Assembly (NCBI RefSeq): GCF_006716265.1
Contig: NZ_VFOS01000001.1
Span: 496,001-560,000 of the forward strand
DNA from: Rarobacter faecitabidus
GTDB taxonomy: Bacteria; Actinomycetota; Actinomycetes; Actinomycetales; Cellulomonadaceae
Reading direction: 5' to 3'
DNA: 64,000 nucleotides
The first letter of the stretch is position 1. Each line of letters opens with the position of its first letter. The translations under genes were made by a program, and so were the position numbers. Positions 52,964 to 64,000 of this stretch are shown piece by piece. The notes beneath the pieces were generated by a model, which ran no database searches, was not told the DNA's origin, and saw nothing but the letters and a program-made list of their open reading frames with translations.

Positions 52964-54358
52964 TTACGGGGCCAGGATCCCGCACTGGGAGGCGGCGGTC
53001 GGCACTAGCGCTCCCAGTCCAAGCGGGAGCGGACGCGGATCGTTCGCCAGGACCCAGCCGCCGTCGAGCGTCTCGTATTCGAAGCCCGGGCCATTCGCCA
53101 CGAGCTGCCGGAGCGCAGTGAGCAGGGTGTCGACGTCTGCGGATGACGAGCCGACGCCGATGCTCGCGCGTACGGCGCCACCGGAGAATCCGAGCCGCCG
53201 CAGCAGCGGGTGCGCGCAGAACTTGCCGTCGCGGACACCGATCCCGAACTCCGCCGACAGTTGCATGGCGAGCAGACCAGGCTCTACGCCGTCCACCGTG
53301 AACGTGGCCACGCCTATTGCCTCGTCCGAATCTGCCCAGATACGCGCCGTGCGCACCCCAGGAATCTGCGCGAGTCCGCGCAGCAGGCGCCCGCGAAGCT
53401 CGCGATCGTGCTGGTCGAGGGCGGCTGCGCCGATGCCGTCGAGTGCGTCGCATGCGGCGGCCAGTGCGACCGCCCCGATCACGTTGGGGGATCCCCCCTC
53501 GTGACGCGCCGGGCCGGTCTGCCAGACGACGTCATCGATTCCGACGTGCCCGACGGCGCCCCCACCGGCGAGGAAGGCTGGAGCGGCGTCCAGCCAATCC
53601 GACTTGCCTATCAGGGCCCCAGCCCCGTAGGGGGCGTACAGCTTGTGACCGGAGATCGCGATGTAGTCGATCCCGAGTTCGGAGATCGAGAAACGTCGAT
53701 GGGGCGCCAACTGGGCGGCATCCACGAACAGGCGCGCACCGCCCTCGTGAGCGATGTCCGCTACCTGCGCCAGCGGAAGGGCCTCGCCAGTGACGTTGGA
53801 CGCGCCCGTAATCGCAAGTAGTGCGTAGGGCGAGCGCGCCAGCTCTGTGCGCAGCGTTTCGAGCGTTTCCGCGATCGTCGTCGGAGCGGGGATCGTGCGC
53901 ACGGTATGGTTCGTGCGCCGCCAGGGGAGAAGGTTCGCATGATGCTCGACGTCCAGGACGAGCACATTGCCCGGAACAGAGGCGGCCAGCAGGTTTGTCG
54001 CGTCCGTCGTGTTGCGGACGATGATCGTCTCATCGGCTCGAGTGGCGCCGAAGAAGGCTCCGATGCGCTGCCGCGAATCCTCGTAGAGCGACGTAGAGAC
54101 CCTGGACAGGTAGCCGGCGCCGCGGTGTACCGATGAGTACCACGGGAGCACTTCGGCCACGCGGCCCGCAACGGACTCCAGCGCCGGAGCGCTCGCGGCG
54201 ATGTCGAGGTTCACATATCTGGTGTGGCTGCCGTCCGCGAGCGGCACTTGCGTGGCTGCGCCGATGAGCGGCGCCAGCGGCGCCCGATCAGCGAGGCGAG
54301 CGGTGTGGAGGCCGTCGCCTCGCTCGGTACATTCGGGGGTGGAAGTTGTCGCAGTCAT
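52964..54358 (-). CDS. Cysteine desulfurase-like class V aminotransferase (SufS type)
   Basis: 464 residues from ATG 54358, just after GAGGAGG. The PLP lysine lies in AISGHKLYAPYGAGALIG. The Cys of VRDGKFCAHPLLRRLGF matches the catalytic loop of SufS/CsdA. VNLDIAASAPALESVAGR and RNTTDATNLLAASV are family-typical. It would transfer sulfur from cysteine to a carrier; SufE is encoded 1.1 kb upstream on the same strand. A SAM-IV riboswitch precedes it, so its expression follows methionine/SAM supply. Confidence 0.88.
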   Translation of the reverse strand: MTATTSTPECTERGDGLHTARLADRAPLAPLIGAATQVPLADGSHTRYVNLDIAASAPALESVAGRVAEVLPWYSSVHRGAGYLSRVSTSLYEDSRQRIGAFFGATRADETIIVRNTTDATNLLAASVPGNVLVLDVEHHANLLPWRRTNHTVRTIPAPTTIAETLETLRTELARSPYALLAITGASNVTGEALPLAQVADIAHEGGARLFVDAAQLAPHRRFSISELGIDYIAISGHKLYAPYGAGALIGKSDWLDAAPAFLAGGGAVGHVGIDDVVWQTGPARHEGGSPNVIGAVALAAACDALDGIGAAALDQHDRELRGRLLRGLAQIPGVRTARIWADSDEAIGVATFTVDGVEPGLLAMQLSAEFGIGVRDGKFCAHPLLRRLGFSGGAVRASIGVGSSSADVDTLLTALRQLVANGPGFEYETLDGGWVLANDPRPLPLGLGALVPTAASQCGILAP

Positions 54359-54390
54359 GTCGATCCTCCTCGCCCCTGCGGGGCGCGTAG

Positions 54391-54500
54391 CGCTTGCCGC
54401 ACGCACTTCGCGCGTGGCCTGGTCGTCACCCGGAGCACCCCACCGCTTGCAGGAGGGTTGCCGACCAGTGAGCCGGGGCTTTCCACTGGTACTCGTGACC
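54391..54500 (-). promoter_or_regulatory. SAM-IV riboswitch
   Basis: Minus-strand leader reads GGTCACGAGTACCAGTGG, AGCCCCGGCTCACTGGTCGG, CAACCCTCC, GGTGGGGTGCTCCGGGTGA, CGACCAGG and later GTGCGTGCGGCAAGC. These match the SAM-IV consensus including the core and the 3' GCAAGC pseudoknot element. A GC-rich hairpin (CGCCCC-GCA-GGGGCG, about 54371-54385) follows, then the AGGAGG ribosome site. CCUCCU inside the aptamer is complementary to that ribosome site, a possible switch (inference). Confidence 0.9.
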
Positions 54501-54762
54501 GTGACTCCATTGTGCCCGTAGGGCAGCGGTTTGGACTAGTTTCAGCTGGTGAGTTCTCATACTTCGGACAGCAATTTGCCGACCGTCTCAAGTTTTGGAC
54601 GATAGTCCGCGCGGCTCAAACCGGTTCCATGACGGGGGCGTACGCGCCCGCCTGGGCGTAGTCCGCTGGACGCGGCAGCGCGCGCACTCCCTCGCACGTC
54701 ACGCACCCGGTCCGCGGGCCTCGTCCATCGTCGCCCGCCACGAATCAGCGCGCCGCGACGAA

Positions 54763-55485
54763 CTACAGCGCGAGCGCTTCCTGCAACTCGCCAAGGTCGG
54801 AGCGCACCAGCAGGCCCTGGGGCGGGTCGGTATCGCGACCCGACGCCGTGAGGATGACGACCTTCGGGCCGGCGGCGGGGCTGAGCGTGGCTATGGCCTC
54901 CGCGACCGACACCGTGACTGGCAGGAACACCGCCACTTCGTACGACTCCACGTGCGAGAGGACGTCGCGCACGCGGGCCTCCTCGATCAGCGCGTCGCCG
55001 TTGTCGTCGACGTGCAGCGCGAGCCATCTCGCGATGCCATTGGTGGTCAGCAGCCCCGCGAACGTGCCATTGTCGTATACGGGGATCTGGGAGATCTCGC
55101 GTTCACGCATCACCGCCAGCCACGGCCCGAGGGCGTCACCACTGGCCGCGCGGGCGATTGCACTCGAGGCGAAGCGGATTGCTCTGCTGGGCCGGCGTAT
55201 TTCCTGCAGTATGCGCTCGGCGCGGGCGACGACATTCCCATCGAGGATGCCCATGGGGTCCGGGGCGTCGTGATGCTGGTGCGCCACGGATTCACGATGT
55301 GACGACAGGCGCCACAGGTCGATTCCGTAGTGCGTGGCCACCGGATCGCCGGCCGCTATCGCGGCCCTCGTTACGGCACCGAGGCCATGCACGCGTTCCA
55401 AGTCGTTGCCCGCGCGCAACTCTGCTTCGATCGCGTCGGTGGCGGCGATGAGCTCGGAGGCGAATTGTTCGGTACGGATGCCCAC
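54763..55485 (-). CDS. CBS-domain protein
   Basis: 240 residues. A helical N-terminal 110 residues, then two CBS motifs: MREREISQIPVYDNGTFAGLLTTNGIARWLA and PAAGPKVVILTASGRDTDPPQGLLVRSDL. The pair forms a nucleotide-sensing Bateman module, probably regulating an unknown partner. It begins 28 bases after sufE and precedes the SAM-IV leader. Confidence 0.85.
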   Translation of the reverse strand: MGIRTEQFASELIAATDAIEAELRAGNDLERVHGLGAVTRAAIAAGDPVATHYGIDLWRLSSHRESVAHQHHDAPDPMGILDGNVVARAERILQEIRRPSRAIRFASSAIARAASGDALGPWLAVMREREISQIPVYDNGTFAGLLTTNGIARWLALHVDDNGDALIEEARVRDVLSHVESYEVAVFLPVTVSVAEAIATLSPAAGPKVVILTASGRDTDPPQGLLVRSDLGELQEALAL

Positions 55486-55512
55486 GGTGTGCCTCCTCGG
55501 GGTAGGCGACTG

Positions 55513-55974
55513 TCAGCTCGAACGAGCGGCTAGTTGTTCGCGCACTTGGCGCTTGGTTCGGCTCAGAATCCCGGCCATCCCCCGCAGACGTAGCGGGGAG
55601 ACCGCGTTGTCGAGGCCGATCCACGCCGGATAGTCGTCGGGAATGTTGAGCACCTCGTCGGCGGTGAGGCCGCTGATTCCCTGGACGAGGATGGAGGCGA
55701 AGCCTCGTGTCGTCGGGGCCTCCTCCGGAGCGGTCGCGTAGAGATGGACCTTGGCCTCATCGTCCAGTTCTGCGAAGGCCCGGACGGGGGACTGACACTC
55801 CTCGACTCGTTCCAGCAGACCCGGTGCGCTCTGGTACTTGGCCGGCAGCGACGGCAGCTCGCGCGAGAACTCGAGCAGCAGTTGCAGGCGTTCGCGTTCC
55901 GGCAACGCGAGGAAGTCCTCGCGGATACTGGCAAGAACCTCAGGCAGCGCCTTGTCGGCAGGAGCGGTGGTCAT
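55513..55974 (-). CDS. sufE: SufE-family sulfur acceptor
   Basis: 153 residues. LLLEFSRELPSLP, RVEECQSPVRAFAEL (active-site Cys in the place of GCxS) and GFASILVQGISGLTADEVLNIP are SufE signatures. It accepts persulfide from SufS. Its neighbour desulfurase at 52964 is the likely donor. Confidence 0.9.
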   Translation of the reverse strand: MTTAPADKALPEVLASIREDFLALPERERLQLLLEFSRELPSLPAKYQSAPGLLERVEECQSPVRAFAELDDEAKVHLYATAPEEAPTTRGFASILVQGISGLTADEVLNIPDDYPAWIGLDNAVSPLRLRGMAGILSRTKRQVREQLAARSS

Positions 55975-56042
55975 ATCTCTATCTTTTCACTTAGTTCCGG
56001 CGGAGCGCACATGTATCACTACGCGAGTCGCCACCGGATATA

Positions 56043-56081
56043 CGTGAGGGCCGGATGGAGTGACTCCACCCGGCCCTCACG
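56043..56081 (-). terminator. Terminator hairpin of the 1011-residue secreted protein gene
   Basis: CGTGAGGGCCGG (56043-56054) pairs with CCGGCCCTCACG (56070-56081). An inner TGGAG/CTCCA stem extends it. It lies 6 bases past the stop. Confidence 0.8.
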
Positions 56082-56086
56082 CTTAC

Positions 56087-59131
<3,045 letters not shown>

Positions 59132-59186
59132 TCACTTTCTGCTGTCATGATTGACAGGCTGATTTCGGGTACTACTCGGGGTTGGT

Positions 59187-59226
59187 GGGCTGGATCAGGT
59201 CGGGCGAAATTCGATTGATCCAGCCC
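59187..59226 (-). terminator. Hairpin between two secreted-protein genes
   Basis: GGGCTGGATCA (59187-59197) and TGATCCAGCCC (59216-59226), perfect 11-bp stem, three bases past the 492-residue gene stop. Confidence 0.7.
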
Positions 59227-59229
59227 TTT

Positions 59230-60708
59230 CTATTTGGTGACGGCAGGCTGGCGCGCATCGCTGGCGACGAACGCCGGGATCACCGGCCGATTGAATGAGA
59301 CCTGTTCGGGTGACCAGGCCGGGCTTGCGGGCTGAGCTGCGTGCGCGGCTCGGATGGGGGCCTCGTCGTTGAACGCTGAGGCGGGTACGGGCGGCTCCGT
59401 CGGACCATCCGTAGTGCTGGCACGCTTTGCCGCACGCCGCTTGCGACCCGGCTGGCGAGCCGCATGCAGGAGCAGCGACAAGACGCCGGCGATCGCGAGG
59501 GCCGCCAGGATGATCAGTCCGGTTGTCGGGGGAATGGTTTCGATCGGCGTGGCAAGGGCCGCCTCGTCGGCCTCGGCTGCAACGGCCGTCACCGCCTCAT
59601 CCTCGGCGGCGGCTACCGTGACGGGCGTTTCCGTCAGCGCTTCCCCGTCGAACGCCGCGACGAAGGTGTGATCGCCCGCCGGAATGTCGTCCGGAATCTG
59701 CACCAGCGTCTGGAAGTTTCCATCGGCGTTTGTCGTGACAGTGGCCAGCCAGGTCGGGGTTGAGTGGAGCTCGATGTCGATGTCGATGTTCGGCTCGTAC
59801 CCGGTGCCCTCGAGCGCGACTACGGCACCCGGGGTGATGTCCCCGTCCCAGCTCAGGTCTCCCGCGAGGATCGCGATCTCACCGATCTGCACAACATCCG
59901 ACGGCGCTGATGACAGCGATTCGCCGGCCGCGTTGACGGCCCGCACCGCGGCGCGATACTCGCCATCGGACAGGTCTGAGAAGGTGTACGTCGTGGTGGT
60001 CGCATCCGTCTCCACCGGGTCCTGGCCGCTCACGCGCAGGACGTAGCCCGAGACGCTCTCGAGTTCGGCGTCGGTAGCTGCTTGCCACGTGACCGTCAGG
60101 TCGTTCCCGTCCACCGTGAGCACGGGCGCCGCCGGAGCGGTGGGTGCGCCGGAGACGGCAACCTCGTCGGCCGATCCGGTGACTTCCTCGGCTTGTGCGG
60201 CCGCCTTGGAGCTGGTGTTCTTCGAGGATGAGGTGGTCGTCGGCTTCTTCGTCGTGGTCGGCTTCTTGGTGGTCGTCGGCTTCTTCGTCGTGGTCGGCTT
60301 CTTGGTCGTGGTCGGCTTCGAGGTGCCCTTCGACCCCGTGGTCGGCTTGGGTGCCGACGGCTTGGTCGGTGCGGGCGTCTCGTCGTTCTTCAGCTCGTCG
60401 GCGTACTTGACGATGCTGGGATCGCCCTGCCAGATGCCGGTCGAGCGCGAGGGCAGGACCCACAGGCCGTCAGTATCTAGGTAGCAACCCGGAATCGGCT
60501 GGCACCACTTGTCGTCGGCGAGGTTTGTGAGTGCCGAGCCGCTGTCATCGTTGAGGCAGTTGATGTCGTCTCCGCCATCGACCCACTCTGCCGACGCAGC
60601 CTGTGCCCCTGCGGCGCCGGTGAGTTGCAGACCGGCTGTGAGGAGGCCGGCGATCCCGGCCACGATGAGGCGAGCCAGGGGGCGGCGAGGCGTTGCGTGA
60701 ATAGTCAC
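59230..60708 (-). CDS. Exported FN3-domain protein with C-terminal membrane anchor (492 aa)
   Basis: GTG start at 60708 after AAGGA. Signal peptide to about residue 37. A Cys-bearing domain (DDINCLNDDSG, DKWCQPIPGCYLD) comes first, then a TTKKP-repeat linker (about 125-170). A fibronectin III domain (APAAPVLTVDGNDLTVTWQA to SAPSDVV) and an Ig-like domain follow. Next is IPPTTG-LIILAALAIAGVLSLLL with RKRR, and a 60-residue polar tail. The motif resembles a sortase signal but the tail after it is too long for typical LPxTG. Likely a surface-bound partner of the following secreted protein. Confidence 0.7.
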   Translation of the reverse strand: MTIHATPRRPLARLIVAGIAGLLTAGLQLTGAAGAQAASAEWVDGGDDINCLNDDSGSALTNLADDKWCQPIPGCYLDTDGLWVLPSRSTGIWQGDPSIVKYADELKNDETPAPTKPSAPKPTTGSKGTSKPTTTKKPTTTKKPTTTKKPTTTKKPTTTSSSKNTSSKAAAQAEEVTGSADEVAVSGAPTAPAAPVLTVDGNDLTVTWQAATDAELESVSGYVLRVSGQDPVETDATTTTYTFSDLSDGEYRAAVRAVNAAGESLSSAPSDVVQIGEIAILAGDLSWDGDITPGAVVALEGTGYEPNIDIDIELHSTPTWLATVTTNADGNFQTLVQIPDDIPAGDHTFVAAFDGEALTETPVTVAAAEDEAVTAVAAEADEAALATPIETIPPTTGLIILAALAIAGVLSLLLHAARQPGRKRRAAKRASTTDGPTEPPVPASAFNDEAPIRAAHAAQPASPAWSPEQVSFNRPVIPAFVASDARQPAVTK

Positions 60709-60753
60709 TGCTGCAATTCCTTCTTGGGCTTGATTCGGTGAAGACGGGCGATA

Positions 60754-62205
60754 TCAGCGGACGGTGGTCGGCGTGCGCTCGGGCATCGCGCAGGCGCCGA
60801 TAGGCACACCGCCGTAGTCGGGGGTGTCGAATTCGAGTTCTTCGAGGACGAGTTCCTCGTCGCGCTTCGTGTCCGCGACGAGGGGTGCGGCCTGCTTGAT
60901 GCCGGCGAAGATCTCGTCATCGAGTTCGCCCTGCTTGCGGGCGACGATGGTGGCGGCGACGGCGGCAGCCGTCACGTTGTTCATGGTGCGCGCCATGTCG
61001 GCGACGGCGCTGATCGGAAGCGTGAGGATCACGACCTCCAGCGGCAGTCCGGCCGCTGTCAGAACGGTCGTAGCGGTGATCGTGGCGGTACCCGGCACCC
61101 CCGCGGTCCCGATGGACACGAGCAGCCCAAGGAGCACCAGCACGGCATAGTCGCTCAGCCCGTAGGAGATGTTCAATCCGTTGATCGCGAAGACTGCAAG
61201 CAGGATCGGCCAGATTCCAGCGCAACCGGGCATTCCGATGGTGGTGCCGAGCGGTGCGGTGAAGCCTGCGATCTGAGGCGGCACGCCGACCCGCTCACGA
61301 AGCAGCGACGTGGTCAAGGGCAGGGTTCCTGCGCTGGACTGCGTGGTGAAGGCGGTGAGCTGGGCCGGCAGGATCTTCTTGAAGAAGGCGATCGGGCTGA
61401 CATTCGCGCTCACGCGCAGGAAGATCGCGTTGATGAGATATGCCGAAATGAAGCAGACGACGAATGCGATTACGAGGAGTTTGAGCAGCGAGAGAATCTG
61501 GGCGCTGTTCCCCGTGACAGTCGATGTGAACGAGGTGGTCAGCGCCAGCACTGCGTATGGCGTGAGGGCGATGATGAACCCGACTGCCTTGTAGATGATC
61601 TCTCGCGACGCGTCGATGAGCCGCTTGAACGGAGCGACGGAAGTGGGATTGCGGTCCGCGATGAGCGAGTACGCGATGGCGATCAGGATCGAGAACAGGA
61701 TGATCGGGATGATGTTGTTCTCGGAGATGTCCTTGACGATGTTCGTGGGGAAGAAGTTGACGAACACCTCGGTGAACGGTTGCTTCAGTTCCTCGAGCGA
61801 ACGCGTGTCGACCCCGGCCGTGTCCAGCCCCGCGCCCTTGCCGAGCCCTACTTGAAGCGAGATGCCGAGAGTGAGCAGGATGGACACGAAGTTGAGTGCG
61901 AGGAGCCAGAACACCGAGCGCCCGCCAATCGCCTTGAGCTCCGAGGTGGAGCCGAGCGATGTGATCGATGACAGGATCGAGACAATGACGAGCGGCGCCA
62001 CGATCGCAAGTAGCAGGTTGACGTAGATCCGGCCGATCGGCTGAACGTAGTCCACGTGTCCGCGGAACACGATCCCGAGGCCAACGCCCAGGAAGAGCGC
62101 TAGCAGCGTGACGACTGAGAAGTTCACCTTCCGCCGGGTAAGCACGAAGAGGCCGCAACCGATACCGGCTGTGACCACGAGCGCGATGACATCCCACGAC
62201 GGCAT
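60754..62205 (-). CDS. tcyP: Cystine/dicarboxylate symporter, TcyP-like (DAACS family)
   Basis: 483 residues, GGAGG eight bases before ATG 62205. LLLAIVAPLVIVSILSSITSLGS, AFTTQSSAGTLPLTTSLL (SS.xTLP motif) and MPGCAGIWPILLAVF, TAGVPGTATITATTV are family signatures, with the TcyP-like variant. It imports cystine (or related compounds) with sodium or protons. The 40-residue acidic C-terminus contains a lone Cys. Lies between a rhodanese and two secreted proteins. Confidence 0.85.
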   Translation of the reverse strand: MPSWDVIALVVTAGIGCGLFVLTRRKVNFSVVTLLALFLGVGLGIVFRGHVDYVQPIGRIYVNLLLAIVAPLVIVSILSSITSLGSTSELKAIGGRSVFWLLALNFVSILLTLGISLQVGLGKGAGLDTAGVDTRSLEELKQPFTEVFVNFFPTNIVKDISENNIIPIILFSILIAIAYSLIADRNPTSVAPFKRLIDASREIIYKAVGFIIALTPYAVLALTTSFTSTVTGNSAQILSLLKLLVIAFVVCFISAYLINAIFLRVSANVSPIAFFKKILPAQLTAFTTQSSAGTLPLTTSLLRERVGVPPQIAGFTAPLGTTIGMPGCAGIWPILLAVFAINGLNISYGLSDYAVLVLLGLLVSIGTAGVPGTATITATTVLTAAGLPLEVVILTLPISAVADMARTMNNVTAAAVAATIVARKQGELDDEIFAGIKQAAPLVADTKRDEELVLEELEFDTPDYGGVPIGACAMPERTPTTVR

Positions 62206-62340
62206 TTAAACCTCCGATAGTCGATAGGGTTAATTCTTTATTGACACAGCCTCGCATAACGGACATCTGGCATAGAGCCGAGTCCGAGTGCTGAGAAGGT
62301 GGGGCGAATGTGTGGTGCTTGACCGCGAATCGCCGCTGGG

Positions 62341-62375
62341 TTGAGGGGGTCGGAGCGGACCTCCGACCCCCTCAA
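62341..62375 (-). terminator. Perfect 15-bp hairpin after the sulfurtransferase gene
   Basis: TTGAGGGGGTCGGAG and its complement separated by CGGAC, eight bases past the stop. It should separate the rhodanese transcript from tcyP. Confidence 0.8.
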
Positions 62376-62382
62376 CGTGTCC

Positions 62383-63282
62383 CTAGACGAGAGCCCCGGC
62401 TGCCTCGCCCTTGACGATCGGCACGCGAACAGCATTGCCCCACTCGGTCCAGGAGCCGTCGTAGTTCTTGACGTTCTGAAGTCCCAGCAGGAAGTGCAGG
62501 GCGAACCAGGTGTGGCTGGAGCGCTCCCCGATGCGGCAGTACGTGACGATGGCGTCGTCGCTCGTAAGGCCCAGGCCGCCGGCCTGGTAGATAGCCTCGA
62601 GCTCGGCACGAGTCTTGTAGGTCCCGTCCTCGGCAACCGCGGTGGCCCATGGCACGTTGCGCGCAGTCGGGATGTGACCGCCGCGCAGGACGCCCTCCTC
62701 CGGGTAGTCCGGGATGTGCAGGCGCTCGCCCGTGTACTCCGGCAACGAGCGGATGTCGACGAGCGGGCCCTGTCCGATGTGGTTGAGCACGCCCTCCTTG
62801 AAGATCCGGAAGGTGACGTCGTCGCGCGAGGCGGTCGGGTAGTTTCCCGGCACTGGTGCGGGTACGTCGGTCGTCAGCTCGCGACCCTCCGCAACCCACT
62901 TACCGCGGCCGCCATCAAGTAGGCGGACGTCCTCGTGACCGTAGATGGTGAAGACCCACGCCGCGTAGGCGGCCCACCAGTTGTTCTTGTCGCCGTAGAT
63001 GATGACCGTCGTGTCCTTGGAGATGCCCTTGGAACTCAGCAGGTCGGCGAACTTGTCACCGGGGATGTACTCGCGGATGTCGGGGTCGTTCAGGTCGGTG
63101 TGCCAGTCGATCTTGACGGCACCCGGGATATGACCGGTCTCGTAGAGCAGGACGTCCTCGTCTGATTCGACGACCACGATGCCGGGAGTACCGAGGTGCT
63201 CGGCGAGCCACTGCGTGGTGACCAGGCGCTCGGGATGTGCGTACTCCTGGATGCGGGGGTCGTTGTCGATAGGTGCGGTCAT
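62383..63282 (-). CDS. sseA: Thiosulfate/3-mercaptopyruvate sulfurtransferase
   Basis: 299 residues, AGGAGG before ATG 63282. Two rhodanese domains: the first ([18 protein letters not shown]) is inactive-type and the second has the active-site Cys in [14 protein letters not shown]. SseA/CysA-like. It moves sulfane sulfur to cyanide or thiols. The upstream 63283-63469 region holds its promoter; no operator identified. Confidence 0.93.
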   Translation of the reverse strand: MTAPIDNDPRIQEYAHPERLVTTQWLAEHLGTPGIVVVESDEDVLLYETGHIPGAVKIDWHTDLNDPDIREYIPGDKFADLLSSKGISKDTTVIIYGDKNNWWAAYAAWVFTIYGHEDVRLLDGGRGKWVAEGRELTTDVPAPVPGNYPTASRDDVTFRIFKEGVLNHIGQGPLVDIRSLPEYTGERLHIPDYPEEGVLRGGHIPTARNVPWATAVAEDGTYKTRAELEAIYQAGGLGLTSDDAIVTYCRIGERSSHTWFALHFLLGLQNVKNYDGSWTEWGNAVRVPIVKGEAAGALV

Positions 63283-63469
63283 TGGGGTCCCCTCCTGGAA
63301 GTGAAATGTGCCGCTGTTGCACGATCACCATAGGTCGTGGGCGCCTCGTCCTTCGACCTCATCGGGGGAAGATCTCACAAATCGAGATGCGTGCCGGACA
63401 AATTCCCCTAAATCGGCCAAAAATCTTCCGTAGCAGCTCCTGGTTTACCGTCCACAATGTGAGAACGCG

Positions 63470-64000
63470 CTAGCGCGTCACGCTCGCCTGCGCGCGAGCG
63501 ACGCCCCAGGTGTGCGGATACGGGTACGCGCCGTCCGCAGGTATCCAGTAGTGCGCGTCGGTAACGAGGACATCGACCAAGTAGTCGCCCGCGGGAAGTC
63601 CCGACATGTCGTAACTCCACGTTGTCGGCGCGCCGGGCGTTGTCGCGAGCGCCGCCGAGCGAATCAGTGGGCCACCGGCCTTGCGCTGCAGATAAATGAC
63701 GGCGACGCCGAGTTCGTTCACCTGCTGCTGCGGAACGAACTTCACGGTGAGGGTGTTGCCGGAGATTGCCGCGCTAGAAATCGTCACCGTGGGCGACTGG
63801 TTCGTGACGGTGATGGTGCGGACGGCCACAGTTGTGCGGCCGCGCGCGTCGGTGGCCACGAACCTCATGGTGTAACTGCCATCGGGAAGATTGTTGAGCG
63901 GCATCGTCCGGCTGATCGACAGCGCGCCGGCATTGCCGTGCTGCGACAGGTAGGCCGAACTCGTCGACCAGGGATAGTCGAGGTAAGCGTAAAGCGAAAC
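63470..64000 (-). CDS. C-terminal part of a secreted protein with Ig-like repeat (cut by window end)
   Basis: Open to the right edge. SLYAYLDYPWSTSSAYLSQHG, then DGSYTMRFVATDARGRTTVAVRTITV (Ig/cadherin-like strand pattern), then AGDYLVDVLVTDAHYWIPAD. This kind of repeat ends surface proteases or hydrolases, but the catalytic part is outside the window. No membrane anchor at the end. Confidence 0.6.
   Translation of the reverse strand, partial: VSLYAYLDYPWSTSSAYLSQHGNAGALSISRTMPLNNLPDGSYTMRFVATDARGRTTVAVRTITVTNQSPTVTISSAAISGNTLTVKFVPQQQVNELGVAVIYLQRKAGGPLIRSAALATTPGAPTTWSYDMSGLPAGDYLVDVLVTDAHYWIPADGAYPYPHTWGVARAQASVTR

Noticed and set aside
59450-59600. LPxTG sorting signal in the FN3 protein
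   Set aside because: IPPTTG precedes a helix and RKRR, but about 60 more residues follow, which does not fit a sortase substrate.
60225-60320. Regular short repeats resembling a CRISPR or satellite
   Set aside because: They are in-frame TTKKP codons in the linker of the exported FN3 protein; there are no spacers.
61295-62266. Long minus-strand reading overlapping tcyP
   Set aside because: Shadow frame of tcyP: Arg/His-rich, no family resemblance, while the tcyP frame has all family motifs.

Overview
The window is high-GC DNA with compact, often overlapping genes. It carries typical actinobacterial markers: a SAM-IV riboswitch, a CmtR-type metal sensor, DrrAB-like ABC exporters, many GTG starts and short 4-base operon overlaps. 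It is most likely an actinobacterial chromosome (order Actinomycetales or close). I see nothing that fixes the genus. No rRNA, tRNA or CRISPR array was found.

Layout. 1-2387: end of a thiol-redox/Lgt-like gene set that looks mobile, bounded by a decayed IS256-family element (2389-3771). 3861-6842: two proteins with PD-(D/E)XK-type nuclease signatures, the second resembling CARF-nuclease (Card1-like) proteins, then a YCII remnant. 6960-25681: mostly core genes. These are an MMPL exporter with its TetR repressor and twin operators, PhoH, DinB, fumarase, carbonic anhydrase, a PfkB sugar kinase, exonuclease VII (xseB, xseA), ispH, an ABC transporter, a secreted GH76 glycosidase, RmuC, a GNAT enzyme and the YchF ATPase.

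25682-33562 is the most unusual part. The last codons of ychF recur four times downstream (ending at 28441, 30851, 31973 and 32863). Each recurrence closes a small cargo block: a cmtR / metal-ATPase / thioredoxin-like operon; a nucleotidyltransferase-like gene pair plus a membrane protein; a lone DUF6414-like gene; a YefM-YoeB toxin-antitoxin pair. This reads as serial site-specific insertion at the ychF 3' end, with no recombinase in view.

33737-49986 mixes accessory and decaying genes: a frameshifted hypothetical, a carboxyethylornithine-synthase-like gene missing its nucleotide-binding core, an FtsK-like ATPase without a P-loop lysine, and a broken VanZ-RDD gene. Intact genes here are a PhnA-type zinc ribbon protein, CorA, an acyltransferase-GNAT fusion, AzoR with HxlR, a MarR-controlled DrrAB-type exporter with a clear promoter and operators, an ACR3/BASS-like transporter, a FluC pair and NrdI.

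50003-64000 centres on sulfur and methyl-cycle metabolism. A nucleosidase-LuxS fusion recycles S-adenosylhomocysteine and a divergent AzgA-type purine permease sits beside it. A SAM-IV riboswitch precedes a cysteine-desulfurase-like enzyme, with SufE and a CBS protein close by. A one-direction block then encodes a rhodanese, a TcyP-type cystine symporter, a membrane-anchored FN3 protein and a 1011-residue secreted Ig-repeat protein with a thioredoxin-like WCxN segment. Together these could take up and process thiol compounds. The window ends inside another secreted protein.
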